From assembly GCF_021155775.2 (NCBI RefSeq), contig NC_060236.1, forward strand, positions 20,758,519 through 20,822,518: 64,000 nucleotides of DNA. Direction: 5' to 3'. Shown piece by piece: positions 1 to 11,888 of the stretch (its first letter is position 1; each line of letters opens with the position of its first letter). The translations under genes and the position numbers were made by a program. The notes beneath the pieces were generated by a model. It did no database searches and was not told the origin of the DNA. It saw nothing but the letters and a program-made list of their open reading frames with translations. Source of the DNA: Neodiprion pinetum (lineage: Eukaryota > Arthropoda > Insecta > Hymenoptera > Diprionidae).

Positions 1-3000
1 AATCGTCGGAATCAAAGTTAGGAGATCTGGGATAGAAATAATTTTGCATAGATTCGAATAGCTCAAGCTAAAATATAAACAATTTGAGAAAAGGTTTTGT
101 AATCAGAGCATTCAAAATCCGTACACTCTTGTGTTTTAGACACAGATTTTGCGTGATTTGTTCAAAGAGCAAAATGAGTCCAAAAACAGCAATGATTTGA
201 GTATTCTAAACGTTCTAATTATAAAACCTTTCCCAAAATTTTCGATATCTCAGGTGGAGTTATTTGAATTTGTTTAGAATCATTTCTATTGAATAAGGAT
301 CTGTTTTCGTTATGGTTCTTCCTCTTTTCCTACCTTTCGATTCGTTCCTGTTTAAGTAACATATTACCTGTGAGCTGTTTTGTGGAGAGTGTCGTAATCT
401 GCTCCCTCGAATTTGCTTAGTATGTAATAGGTGCAGTAAGTTGTGTCTTCGACGTACTCCGTCCCTTGTTCTGACTTCAGTACAGGAACGCTGAACTGTT
501 GAGCAGCAGCTCCAAGGGCCGGATCTTCTCCTGTACTTCCGACGAGACATATTCGTTTTTTTCTCGGTATGATCAGAGCTATGTTAAAGAATAAGAAGAA
601 AATAAACAATGAGGGTCAAAGAGAAGTTTATTTATAAATAAATAAATAAATGAATCAATGAATGAACAAAAAAAAAGGGAAACAAAATTATTTACATTCT
701 GTCCTCAGCATCATGGATGGAATGTAATGATAAAATAAATGTTCAAATATATTCTCTGCCAAGAAAACTCCTCTTCCAGTTCTCTTTTGTGGGAGATAAA
801 AAATAGTCATATCTTTTACAAGCGGTGTACAAATAAAACTGTACAAATAAGAATTCAGAAGCCTTCATTCTTCTTTGGAATTATGTTATACCGAAGCGTA
901 CGGCTTATGGGCCGCTTGAAGCAAAACTTTCCGCGACTCGTAATTCCGTATGATGGCTCTACCGTCGGTCGACAGTAGAGCCATCCGACGCTCGCCTTAC
1001 GAAGCTCGTGCTCTCGGCGATTTGTGCTCGGCGTGGAGCCATGGTGGGGAGCCGCGCTGCTACATCAACCCTCCCCTTATTTCTCCGCTTCTCCTACCGC
1101 GCCGGTTTTTTTTTTCTTTTTTTTTATACATCAAATGATAGTATCTACACGCAATTAATAAATTGTGTGCAGATGCTGACATTCGATTGAATAAAAAAAA
1201 ATTAAAAAAACAAAAATAACAAACGAAGAAAAATCTATAAATACCAGGAGATTCGAACTCACAAAACGCCGTATGGTTTCACGAGTTCGAGCAAGGTTCA
1301 AAAAATCCATAAAAATATAGTACTATCTCTATTATGTATTCAGAAAAGCTGAAGCAAAAATTGTAGTGCATGAATCGGCTGTCTCGGATATAAGAGTCTC
1401 ACAGCTCTCGAGAATGTACTTGTTATTATATATTATTATATTATATATTATTTTTTTATTGTTATTATAAATTATTTTTTATTGTTATTTAGTAATATTA
1501 GGCCTCATACGTCGTGTTGTACACGGTATAATTTTAATATCTGAGTCGGAAATTTTTTTCTGAAATGTATTTTCAAAATATCACCACCCTTAGTCAATGA
1601 CGTAATAATTCAAATCACGAGTCAAGATGAAGACATGGATGTTGCACGTATACATATTTATTTTATAAACTAGTCGTGCATACGGTCACTGCCACACTTT
1701 CATTACCTTTTTTTAACTTTACAGACGACGAGGACGTTGAAAATAATTTCGACAACGAGTACAACGATGGCAACAGTTCAGACGAATTATTTGACGATTT
1801 TGAAGACGTATAAAAACAAATTCGCCTTTTTTACGTATATTTTGTATTTCTGCTTGAAAAATGTATTTATACTTTCACAATCAATTATTTATAGTAACAA
1901 TAAAACAATAACGAATAATAATAATAACAATAATAATCATGAATAATACTTAAAAATACATATCCTCACCCTGCTATATAACAATATAACGAAATAACAT
2001 TCTGGTAATCGAAAATAACTATAGCGCCCGCTTCCAAATCTGCGCGGATTTACCGGTCTTTTTCGTTGTCTGCCACGGTGTTCGGGTCAAGATATTTGTC
2101 TGCCCTTTCGTATATAAAATTTGGATGACTTCCTGTAAAAGTTTATTTTTGTTCCAACCCTTATAGTATGACGTAAGTTAGATACATTTTCGCGTGTCTT
2201 TATTGTTGTCTGCCGCCATTTTTCCAGCGACCGAGGTGTCTGCCATTTTTACTATTCAACTCAAAATATCATTCTCTGCTACCACACAAAAAATTAGCGC
2301 TTATGAAATGACGTTGTTCAATTGATTTTTTTAACCCTTTGCGCCCCTCCCACCGCGTTCTCCAGTACTGGAGGCCAGGCAGACTTCCGAATCAATTATT
2401 AGCTATGTTAAGAGAGTATGACAAGATGGAAAATTTTGTTTATGAAATGACGTAACTAAAAAGTTCACCAGCTCTTAGACTATTACCATCACGTCGCACA
2501 ACGAGAGAGACGAGCATGAATATATAATATCTACGAGACGTTAACTTAACTAATGTTGTTTGAAACGCACCAGCTTCCGGGGCTCGCAGCAATTTGATAC
2601 ATATTTTTAAAATGATAATATAAATGACAATGAAAATGACCACTAAATGCACAAATACAGAAAGAACATTTTTCTTGTCCGTTTTAGATTTTGAAATAAG
2701 GAGAAGTGGAAAATTATTTTTTCTGAAAACTGATGTAAAATGTTCGCTAATAAATAATAACGATAATAATAATAATAATTAAACTAGAACAGCACAATAA
2801 ATGAGGAAAACGTACGTTATATTAACGACTGTTATCAATGCCTAGGAAATAGATACATAAATATACAAATAATTTTGTTTGATTAAAAATAATAAAACGA
2901 TATATCAAGGTTCCGTCAATCCGTCCATTAAAATTCTTGTTTATGCAGAAACGACACAAAAGAGAGAGACAGCAGCGAGTGAACGAGAGGGAAGAAAAAT

Positions 3001-4673
3001 GAGAAAATTATATTTACAGCAGACGTTAAATGCACAGTAAAACTTACGAATTTAGTTTCGGCCCCCACAATGGAATATTTAAATGTATACAGTTAACAGC
3101 AATAACAAAATTCCATTGCTCAATTTATGCTGAGTCTTGGGCAAAAAAAAATTGTAATCCCATAGATAAATAATTGATCAAATTTAGCATTTGATTGAGC
3201 AATCATTAAATAAGTACCATTACTAAATAAATGAGTCTAAGGCTTTCAATCATATTTCCAGACTAGTTGGAAATTTTCAGCTCCCAGGTCCGTAATGATT
3301 CGGTTGAAATTAGAGTGGATGGGTTGGGATGGTACTTAATAACTTTATCTTATCATCAGCACGATCAAAGCTCGCAAGTCTGTCGATCTCGCTCTCACTG
3401 TCGTTAAAAAAACATGACATTGTAATTTATTTATCATCATCTTTGTCACAGGATGTCGGGTTAAATTAATGCATAAAATCCTGAAATTAATTTTTCTGGC
3501 CTACTAAGGGCTCAATTCTTTAGAATATGTTTTTCATTAATTAAACTAAATCGATTCTAACTTTAAAGGTCAGAATATGAGATTATAGGATATTTCCAAG
3601 ACCCACTAATGCTGATGACTATTATTTTTTCTCAATTCTCCTGTAAACTTCGACGCGATGGCTTTCATCTCTTAACGACTAATTCACTGCAAGAAAGAAG
3701 TTGAATTTAATGAATGTGTTTGAGGGTAATTTTGAAAATCTGTAATGTCAATAATCTTTTTTGGTAAAGTAGGAATCCAGCGTCATGTTACGAACAGGCA
3801 ACAGCTCTGTCTTTACGAACTACGTCATCGTTCTTCTGGATGGTTCAGAAAACATGTTGGTCTAAAGTTGGCTGAGATTATGTGAAATCTAGTCTGAGCC
3901 TATAAATGTGATAATGTGTTTTCTGGCATTAATATGACATTAGTGCCAAAACATCATTTTACTCTTTCTTGGGTACATTGGACATGTTTACATTGCACAG
4001 ATTTGATAGAGACTAATGTGAGATGAACCAATCGCATGAATAGTTTCAAGAGCATTATCCAAAATTCGTTTCATTGATTAGTTGATCCCAAACATGGCGA
4101 TGCAGACATGGCCGCTATCGCCCAAAAATGCATAGAATAAAAAACTCATTCGGTTGGTAAAGGACAGAAGCATCGCTCAAAAACAAGAGAATCGAAGCCT
4201 CAAACACGTATTAACATGTTTACAGATAACTCTTGGTAGAGGAAGGATGGGAAAGATACGTTTGTGATTTTTTCAGAAACATGTCACTCATAGCCATTGC
4301 TGAGCTTGTATGAAATCTATTTTGAGCATATGTAAAGGTGATGTTTTTTTCTGGCGTTAATAGAAGATGAAAATACTACCAAGTTATCATTTCACTTTTT
4401 ATTTTCAATACGTCTACTAAAATCTAGGACATTCCCCGAGTTCCGAAGAACATGGCCCAAAATGCAGAGTAAAGAAAATGACTCGGTCGGTAAGGATGGG
4501 CACAAGTATCTGCTGAATTTTTCTCTAGTTTACAGGAAAGTTATGGAGAAGGGACGAAGGGGGAGACACGCGTGTGTGTCTTCAACAAAGTGTGCAAGTA
4601 ACTTACGTTCGGTGGCGGCCGCCTCTTCACTATTTATATCACTGGTACTGCTGTGCACGCTTTGCTCTTCCAT
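1..4673 (-). CDS. pbl: Ect2/pebble RhoGEF, N-terminal part (partial, continues off left edge)
   Basis: Spliced model on the minus strand: exon 1 4607-4673, exon 2 368-578, exon 3 1-26 (cut by the window edge). The joined frame gives 101 residues. Exon 1 starts MEEQSVHSS and is rich in Ser and acidic residues. Exon 2 holds RICLVGS (about residues 31-37), EDPALGAAAQ, PVLKSEQG and the segment ending FEGADYDTLHKTAH, which fits the N-terminal region of Ect2/pebble ahead of its tandem BRCT domains. Exon 3 continues SPNFDSDD. Splice sites: donor GAAC/GTAAGT at 4606, acceptor catag at 579-580, donor CACAG/GTAATA at 367, acceptor cccag at 27-28; phases 1 and 2 join cleanly. The family is a Rho GEF that activates RhoA at the cytokinetic furrow; the BRCT, DH and PH parts are not in the window. 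An upstream in-frame ATG at 4736 would add 21 residues, but its peptide looks unlike the family, so I chose 4673. Family call is from remembered similarity. Confidence 0.82.
952..985. repeat. Perfect 11-bp hairpin in a GC-rich patch
   Basis: gatggctctac at 952-962 is the exact reverse complement of gtagagccatc at 975-985, with a 12-base loop. It sits in a locally GC-rich stretch (about 895-1110) inside an otherwise AT-rich intron. It could be part of an old transposon or a structured regulatory site; nothing in it identifies which. Confidence 0.6.
1594..1813 (+). CDS. Possible acidic C-terminal exons of an unidentified gene (antisense within the Ect2 intron)
   Basis: The stretch 1725-1813 follows a good acceptor (pyrimidine tract then acag) and is open for 28 codons to a TAA at 1811. 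It encodes a strongly acidic tail with DEDVENNFDNE, SSDELFDDFEDV and similar Asp/Glu clusters. A likely upstream exon at 1594-1647 (acceptor cttag, donor GCAC/GTATAC, intron of 77 bases) joins in phase 1 and is also acidic (SQDEDMDVA). AATAAA follows near 1900. No convincing exons lie further upstream on this strand, so this may be the end of a nested gene, a retrocopy or transposon fragment, or chance. I do not recognise the protein. Confidence 0.3.
2028..2452. repeat. Decayed tandem repeat with 140-base spacing
   Basis: GTCTGCC occurs at 2068, 2098, 2208 and 2238, that is two pairs 30 apart with the pairs 140 apart. ATGACG occurs at 2168, 2308 and 2447, again 140 and 139 apart. The sequence around these anchors is only loosely similar, which suggests an old two- to three-copy tandem duplication. 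A 14-base perfect palindrome (CTCCAGTACTGGAG, 2360-2373) lies in the third unit. Confidence 0.4.
3843..4507. repeat. Diverged direct duplication next to Ect2 exon 1
   Basis: Copy A (about 3843-4165) and copy B (about 4272-4507) share a run of ordered blocks: cagaaa-acatgt, gctgag-tatg-gaaatct, ctgagc/tgagca with tat-aa, ttctggc-ttaata, atcattt-act, then catggc-cccaaaa-atgca and actc-ggt-ggtaa. Copy A has about 100 extra bases in the middle. The duplication ends about 100 bases from the first coding exon, so it may include intronic regulatory sequence; no coding potential is seen. Confidence 0.6.
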
Positions 4674-5275
4674 TTTGGCAGTAGTAATCGCGCGTCGAGG
4701 TGGCGGGGTTGTCAACGTGTAGAGAGAGAACAGCACAACACAACGTCAGGTACGACGGCGTTTATTTCGCAGTCGTTTTTACGGCTGCCCGAAAATAAGA
4801 AGTCCGTCGCCTGTTTCTTCGCGCCTTCTGTTTCTCCCTCTTTCTTCCTCCTCTTTTTATATTGTTTATTCTCTTCTTTTTATTCCTGATCGATTTCAAT
4901 TTTATTCAAATTTCCCCCTCTCTTCGTAGTTCACCCGTTTTTACCGCCGTTACAGCCTAATTTCCGTTAATTCCAGTTCTCGCCGTAATCGTTTCAACGA
5001 CGAACCTTTGCGTCAGGTGCGTCCTCCCCTCCTGCCGCTATTCAATTGTCGAGGTGCATGCCTCGTTCCATTTGTCAGAGGCGGGAAAGAGGCGGCAGGG
5101 AGAAGAGGAAGAAGATATATAAAAAGAAAAAGTAGGAAGGAAGAGAATATTTTTACTATTTATGATTTACTAGCCGATTGTCTGTTCAATGTCTTTATTG
5201 GATATATTTATTATTCACTCGGCTGGTTTGTAGCTGTTGGTTTCTATTTTTTTTTCGTTTTTGTCTAGCAGTTTA
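4674..5275 (-). promoter_or_regulatory. Likely promoter / 5' UTR region of the Ect2/pebble gene
   Basis: The sequence directly upstream of the Ect2 start codon is richer in CpG than its surroundings (for example 4680-4800 and 4930-5040) and pyrimidine-rich on the plus strand. I see no clear TATA box and cannot place a transcription start. Assignment is by position only. Confidence 0.35.
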
Positions 5276-6386
5276 TTAGTTGATTATCATTAGCAGTCGC
5301 CACCGCGCGTCGACAAATCGCTCCTCCCGATGATCGTCGTCATCGTCGAGACGACGGAACAGCTGAAACAAAAAAGGCGTCAACACGTTGCAGGTCGTCG
5401 CAAATTCGCGGGATTCAACGCATGTACAGTTGCCCCAAAAACATGGCAAACCCCGTTGATATTTGATGGAAAACCCGTTCAGAAAGATTAAAACATTGAC
5501 AACGGTCATAAAACATTCAATATGAGATTGAGTTTTATCACTTCGAAGATTCAAAACTGCAAAAGATTCAAATTTGTGAACGATCTGGAAAAGTTTGAAT
5601 AATCGGAATTCCAAAGCTTTGAATTTTTCAGAATAATCGGAACTTTAGAATGCTTTTGATAGGAGAGATGATCTGGGGTAATTCCGTCTGCTACCGTAGG
5701 CAAATCCTTCAAAATTAGTTGTAGGAATAATTCAGAATGCTATCCTTTATAATGCGAATTATTCCAAATTTTGATCAATCAATTCGGCCTGATAATTTCA
5801 TGTTTATGTGTCATGTATATATATTTAATGATAATTGTCTACAAGCGCATATCTTGTAAACTTTTGGCCAGCGCTTGGTCAGTATATTGGCCAAGCTATA
5901 GTTAAATAATCTAAATGTAGCTTATTTGAATATACATGAACCCTAGAGCACATGTATCTTTTTTTCTACCCTCTAACGCGTGAGCAGGTTCACTATCAAC
6001 CCCACGCGTTTCTCGATTGTAAAATCGTTCTAAAAGCAATAATAGGACTCGTAAGTGCACAAATCTTTTCGTTTTCTAATAAGGAAATGGATGGTGAAGA
6101 GCAAATCCGATTTTGTTGAAGTTTAGTTGGTGAAGAATTCAATTAACTACCAAACGGTACTGAAAAAAAAAACAGCTGGAGTAGTTAACGGGACCGTATA
6201 TACAATCTAGGATTAAAATCAGCGGTGGTCTAAAGGTTCACATCTACAAAGAGTTTGAAAAATGCATATCAAAAAAATGTCTAAGGAAACAAAATGATAC
6301 CGGATATGACCATTGATAGATCGACAGCAATTAATATGTGACTAGTAGCAACACCAAAGAAACCTTTCATGTCAAATTGTATAGTG
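5276..6386. other. Non-coding stretch, nothing recognised
   Basis: AT-rich sequence. A minus-strand open frame at 5276-5614 (112 codons, no start context or homology) looks like chance. No RNA gene or repeat recognised. Confidence 0.5.
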
Positions 6387-6390
6387 TTAA

Positions 6391-6596
6391 GGGGGTGCCC
6401 TGGTCGATTTTGACGTCGACGTATATATCTCTGAATATCGAAGTCGAAGTAGCTCAACCCCAAAAAAAAACTTGACAGACCCATTCTAAACAAAATCCTG
6501 AACAAAACTACTCCAGTATTTTTTCATTTGATAGAAAAATAAAGAAATAGCATGAATTCCATGAAATTACTACTGCGATTCCATCAGGGCATCCTC
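6391..6596. mobile_element. TTAA-flanked miniature inverted-repeat element A (MITE)
   Basis: A 206-bp stretch flanked on both sides by TTAA (6387-6390 and 6597-6600). The termini GGGGGTGCCCTGGTCG and, on the other strand, GAGGATGCCCTGATGG match at 13 of 16 positions. TTAA target duplication is the hallmark of the piggyBac superfamily. There is no transposase frame, so it would be a non-autonomous copy. The right TTAA is shared with the next element. Confidence 0.65.
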
Positions 6597-6600
6597 TTAA

Positions 6601-6879
6601 CCCTTACACTGCATACCTCTTGCGTATAACATTGTCACACCAGGCTCGCTGGAGACCCCGCGTAAAAAATAACTGTTCAGAAACAAAGATATCGATTCAA
6701 ATAGCTCCAAAAAATTCTGGGATACTCTTGAACTATTATATTTCGAGGAAAATTAGCTATTTCTAGCAAAATAAAATTTTGTAATATGGAAAAAAATAAC
6801 TCATTAAACATGTGTAAACCAAGGGTGTTACAGAACATTGAACATGCGGTCATTATGACCCCAGTGCGTAGCGTAAGGG
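6601..6879. mobile_element. TTAA-flanked miniature element B, piggyBac-like ends
   Basis: A 279-bp stretch starting CCCTTACACTGC directly after TTAA (6597-6600) and ending with the inverse of CCCTTACGCTAC before TTGA (6880-6883, one change from TTAA). The CCCTT terminus plus TTAA target fits piggyBac-type elements. A subterminal partial palindrome (ggtcattatgacccc) precedes the right end. It lacks coding capacity and abuts element A. Confidence 0.65.
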
Positions 6880-7101
6880 TTGAGCAATTAACTTTGGTGG
6901 CAATTCGTATGAATGTCATCAGCTAGCTTCAGCGTCATAACGGCAATTGGCAATTATATGAGATGTTTTCCATACAACTTTCAGACATTACAATAATTAA
7001 GAACCGATAACTGTGAAAATAGAAAACCACATCCATGCTTTAATTTTTGATTGCAATATCAACTAAGATGAATCGATGTCCTGATTCATGTTCTATTGAG
7101 A

Positions 7102-7302
7102 TTAAGCGAATGTCAAAAACCCTACAATAATTGCAAGATTCTCCAAGATTTTCCCAATATCTACAGGGGTTTTGATTCGATAAACAATTTCTTCACTGTT
7201 TATTGCCCATCCTTTTTTCAGTTCACCATGTTTTTGAGCAAGGACATGATTTCGTGACTTCATCGCCTGTGATAAGAGCAGTTTCGCGTTCAGATCTTTC
7301 AC
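7102..7302 (-). CDS. Exon-like open frame of unknown identity (weak)
   Basis: On the minus strand an acceptor-like sequence (ttttaccaatcag) precedes a frame open for 66 codons to TAA at 7102-7104. The peptide starts VKDLNAKLLLSQAMKSRN, is Lys/Leu-rich with helical character, and ends with a hydrophobic run (IIVGFLTFA). It could be a last coding exon of a minus-strand gene, but I find no supporting upstream exon, and chance cannot be excluded. No family recognised. Confidence 0.18.
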   Translation of the reverse strand: MKDLNAKLLLSQAMKSRNHVLAQKHGELKKGWAINSEEIVYRIKTPVDIGKILENLAIIVGFLTFA

Positions 7303-10300
7303 CTGATTGGTAAAACGCAGTTTATCAACTCTATCACAAGTAATACAACCATAAATTCACGGAATTTTGATCTTTGCAGTAGACTTTACAAGTGTTGAAT
7401 CTTCCTTAAACAAGTCAATCATCAAGAGAGGATTCGATCATACTGATGAATGGACAAATCGCAGTTTCACCCATCGAAGATGAGAGGAAACTGAGTGCAT
7501 GGTATTCACAAGGATCGACATCATCATCATTTGCGTTATTATAGTGAGTACGTACCAACATTCCGAGGCGATCATTTAAAGTCCATTATTTTTCCAATGA
7601 CACCTCGAAACGAATTAATAGGTGATGCGTGCTTTCACCAACGGTTCATCGATGATCAATGACGGTGTAACCTCAACCTTTCTTGCTTATGATATTTATC
7701 GCCTCAGTCTTATGCTGCCTCTTAGGAATTTTCTTCTTTTACGTACGATTAATTTCGCGTAAGTCGCTTTTTCCAGTCTCTACTATTTACCCACGATATT
7801 CTCTGTACACAATTAAAACACACGTCATAAATACACATATACCTATGTACCATATCCTCGAGTGGTTCCGTAGGAGCGCACATACGTATATGTATATTAA
7901 TTATTCTGCATGTGTGTTTATCCCCCGCCCCACCCTTTATTATTGCCGCTATCGCGTTATCCTGTGATTATTATTGTAATGATGATTATTATTTAGGAAC
8001 ACACAGCGCAGAACCGCGGACGCTTCACGCTATCCAGATGAGAAAACATGCAGACACGCGGTCACAGCACCAACAGCACAAGCTTCTTATTATTCAACGG
8101 ACACTTTCACCTACACAAACAAGGCGCGCATCTTATCAGAATCCCGTCGTCGTCATCGTGTTGGTTCCGAACTTGACGTGATTAACTTCTGCTCAATATA
8201 GTCGTGACCTTAGCGCGGATTTGCCTAGCCTCCGGTGTTCACGGGATATCCGACTCGCCTGATGGCTGGCAGTTGGCGATCACCACACGGGCAGAGAGAA
8301 ATGCGTACGCTCTTCAAGTCGTGCCTAGCTGGCTGTTACCGTCACCTTGCGCCTCCGAAACTGTAACCGAGTTTCAAAACGAGCGGAGCGATTCTCCCAC
8401 GCTTGTTACAACGATCTTGTTCTTTCCCCGTTGCTTTGGTTTTCCGCGTTATAATCCGATTCTCGTAACGCGATAATTCACAACGAGCGAAGCAGCGACG
8501 GAGACGAAAACTACGACGGCAAAAATGACTGCAGCAGCATCGTCACCGTCACGGCATCGCCAGCTACACTGGTCACCCGGTTCACTACCAACACTCGCAC
8601 GCTCTATCTCTCAAATTTTAAACCCTAGTCGAAACCCACGGAGTAGAGAGTTATGATACAGGGTGTAACAGCGTAATGAAGTTTGTAACGGCTGGATTGA
8701 CTCATGGGACACTCGTCTCAGTTTTTTTTTATCAGGCTCTATCGCCTGCCCCAACGTTCACTAGATTCATCTCCATTGCTCGTCACAGCCACGCGCGTAT
8801 ATCGATATAGCGTTTCGATTCGATTATTTCTCCCCACCGTCGCGCTGACATGTTTTAATTAATCTCGCTCTGCAACGCGGCCAATGGTGTACAATAATTT
8901 TCCATTCAAAGCAGCAGTCTTGATTAGAATATGAAAAATAAGTAAACACTCAGTCATGCTGAACCGTTTAGACAATAGATCTTCAACTGCGTAAACGGAT
9001 AAGTGGTAATTTTTAATTTGGCCTTCCATAAATTACCGTTAAAAACATTGCACACAATAAACTTGAGTACACATGAGTCGTATTTTGAGTCACAGTATTA
9101 ATAAAGTTTCATGCATATATCTGTACAAAATGATGCAAGATTTTTTACCTGTGTGGTTCACATAGAGATATAATCTCTATGGTGGTTTAAAGTTGGCAAT
9201 TATCCAGTGTTGCTGTGTTCACATCGATCCACGCCCAACGAAAGAACAGCTGCTTGAGTCTTACTGCCTGTCAACTTAAAATCTAAAAATCTGCTCGGGC
9301 CCTTTAAATTCCATATCCAAAATTTACTAAGCTGTCTTTTTATCATCACACAGAGACACAATTTGGCTCAAGAATTCGAAGAAGATCATGTGATCCGATG
9401 CTGACGGACCAAACGTAAGTTTCAAATCGCGGCTATCTGAAGATTCACAATATTTTACAGTTTGACGAACAGACAACCGGATTTTCATATCATCTACGAT
9501 TTTGAAGCTTCTTAATCGTTCAAAAAACTAATAAGAATATATGTTTGAATTAGCCGTTACGATTACCGCGAATCTACAAAGTTCAAATCAATTCGATATT
9601 TTCAAATGAACGCGCGACAGTGACGCGCAACGATCGATTGTGTCTCGAATTGCATGTCACGCGGGGGGTTTGAATCAAACGAACCGCGAAGAATAGTTAG
9701 AACGTATCCTCGCTTCCTCTTTTTTCTACAAATTTAATTTGCAACTGCCACTTGCCACACAAGCATAATGCGGGGGACAGACATGCTTCGCAAAATAAAT
9801 TTCAGTGTGTTTATGCGTTCAGTGCCGGTTCCCGGTTCCCGGTTCTCTTTTCTTCTGTTTCGCTAATCACGGTGACTCACGGTGATGGTTACGTTACGCC
9901 GACACCAAACCAAGCGTCGTATAGTTATTGTCGCCAAGCTAGTTGCGACCCTGAGCAGCCTGAACAAGCCGTGTACTGGTAATCTCTGTTTAAACCGTTC
10001 CACTGGTAAAGGAGCATCAGCGCCGGAGCTAAGATGGGGCAAGCCAGGGCACTTACCCCAGGCGGCAACTTTATAGGGCGGCAAAAAGGAAGAAAACGAG
10101 CTGGTGGATTGCGAACACATTTGCCCAAGATATTTTACCTGATAAGAAGAGATAAAAAAAAAAAAATTAAACATACTGACTTCACATGTTCCTAGAGATT
10201 TTTTCGTGAAATTAATTGTTCATATTCCATCATTCAAGAACAAATAGAGTTGAGAAAACGGGTTCTCTTAGGATGAATGTTTTGTTTATACATATCAACC

Positions 10301-11888
10301 CATACTATATTTCTCCAGAATTTTCGTGTAGGTTGACTTTTGTATTCAAACAAATTACATTAAAGAGGAAATTTTTTTTATGATTCATGCCGCTTTTTCA
10401 AACATATTTGACAAAAAGCTGGAATTTTACTACAAGTCATCGACCTTTTTGTTTTCCTAAATATATTACCATATGACTTACTTGTGCAATATATGATTTG
10501 TTTCTTTCTTTAACTTCAAACTGTCATTACTTTTCTGAAATACCTGAATGAAATTCCAGTTCTTGAAGAAGAAAATTGTGTTGACAATTAGGTTAAGTTA
10601 GTGGTAAGAGGCGGCAGGCTTAGGTTATGCCCCTCCCCAGAAAACATCCTAGATCCATCACTGAGGGCATTACCGCCTACGTTGAGATTCAAACAGATTC
10701 AAACGAGGGTCTCTCGAATTCGAACATCGTTACACGCTCGTCCATAAAGAGTAAGAGCTTAGGAAACAATCGACGATAGGGTCGAAGGGAAAAGGACCGA
10801 CTCAGGTACACGAAGGAATGAGATGATCCACCCTGACCGTCTGTTTTTGCCAATCTTCACAGTCAATGGATGCTCTTCTACATCCAAGAAACATGTGCTA
10901 TGCTAGCTAAACTATTGTTATAACTATGATTTTCATTTCATAATTTGCAATCTCTGCAATCACACACGGGTGCATTAAATACAATCGATGAATGTTATGA
11001 ACGACGCTGTTACAGGAATAAATTGATAAGATTCAAGTATAAATAAAAGTACGATAATAGTAATAATATTAATAATAACAATCATATTAACCCAATAGCC
11101 TGTACACTTAAAATTTTGAATTAATAACCTTTTTGCATCTGGACGAAGATTGCGGTTATTTACGGACCTTGTGCGCTTATGGACAAGTGATTGAACAGTA
11201 AGAATATGTTATACTTATCCTGCATTGACGCACGATGTGTTATTTAACGGTATTTCGCAGTCGTTCTAATTATACTATTATATACTTTGCGGTTATTCAT
11301 GAACTATACAGGTATATCGTATATACGAGTACTCTAAACCTATATATATTTACCCATCTATGCAGTTTACAATTCATAACAACAATAATACCGATACTGT
11401 ATGAATTGGAATTATTGTCATTGTTATAATTACTGTCAGCATTTTTATTGATAATTTCAACGTTACTGCATTATAATTTGGTCGGTTTATTATTATTATT
11501 ACAGTATCATAGCACAAGTTTTTTTCACCACATTACAGGGTCAGGGGTGCGTGCATATTTATGCTAGAAAGGATTCAGGATGAAAGAAAATTGTTTATAT
11601 AAAATTTATATATAATGTGTGTGAGTGTACACATATAATATACGTATATTATTTTATACATATTACATAACGAGAGAATAAATATATATAGCGTTGAGAG
11701 CTTTATTAATTTATCTATACTATAATATAATAATATAGTTATTAATCACGATTTAAAATTAAAATAAATTAATTTTGAAACGAATAATTTAAGTCCGTGT
11801 AATATAGTAATTTGACTTATTTATTATCGTACAACATTTTTTGAAGAAAAAATTGAAATAAACATTAGCAGGGCTCAATATCGTTTGT

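Larger units (their letters stand above)
579..4606 (-). other. First coding intron of the Ect2/pebble gene
   Basis: A 4.0-kb intron between exon 2 and exon 1. It is mostly AT-rich and non-coding. Contents listed separately: a (ATAA)n-like stretch near 633-667, a GC-rich patch with a perfect hairpin (952-985), a possible plus-strand acidic C-terminal exon pair (1594-1813), decayed repeats with a 140-base spacing (2028-2452) and a diverged direct duplication (3843-4507). Confidence 0.7.

Noticed and set aside
1240..1320. tRNA-like B box (GTTCGAATC) on the minus strand.
   Set aside because: No A box at a suitable distance and the T stem has mismatches; not a tRNA.
2336..2360. TTAACCCTTTGCGCC as a possible third piggyBac-like terminus.
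   Set aside because: I could not find the matching inverted end with a second TTAA nearby.
4674..4736. Upstream in-frame ATG extending the Ect2 N-terminus.
   Set aside because: The added peptide (MLFSLYTLTTPPPRRAI and on) looks unlike the acidic/Ser-rich start of the family; it falls in the likely 5' UTR.
7683..8476. Three long plus-strand open frames in a CpG-rich region.
   Set aside because: They overlap in different frames, have no recognisable domain and no supporting splice pattern; more likely stop-poor promoter-type sequence.
10000..10090. GGCGGCA-rich stretch resembling the edge of a transposon.
   Set aside because: No terminal repeats or coding frame could be paired with it.
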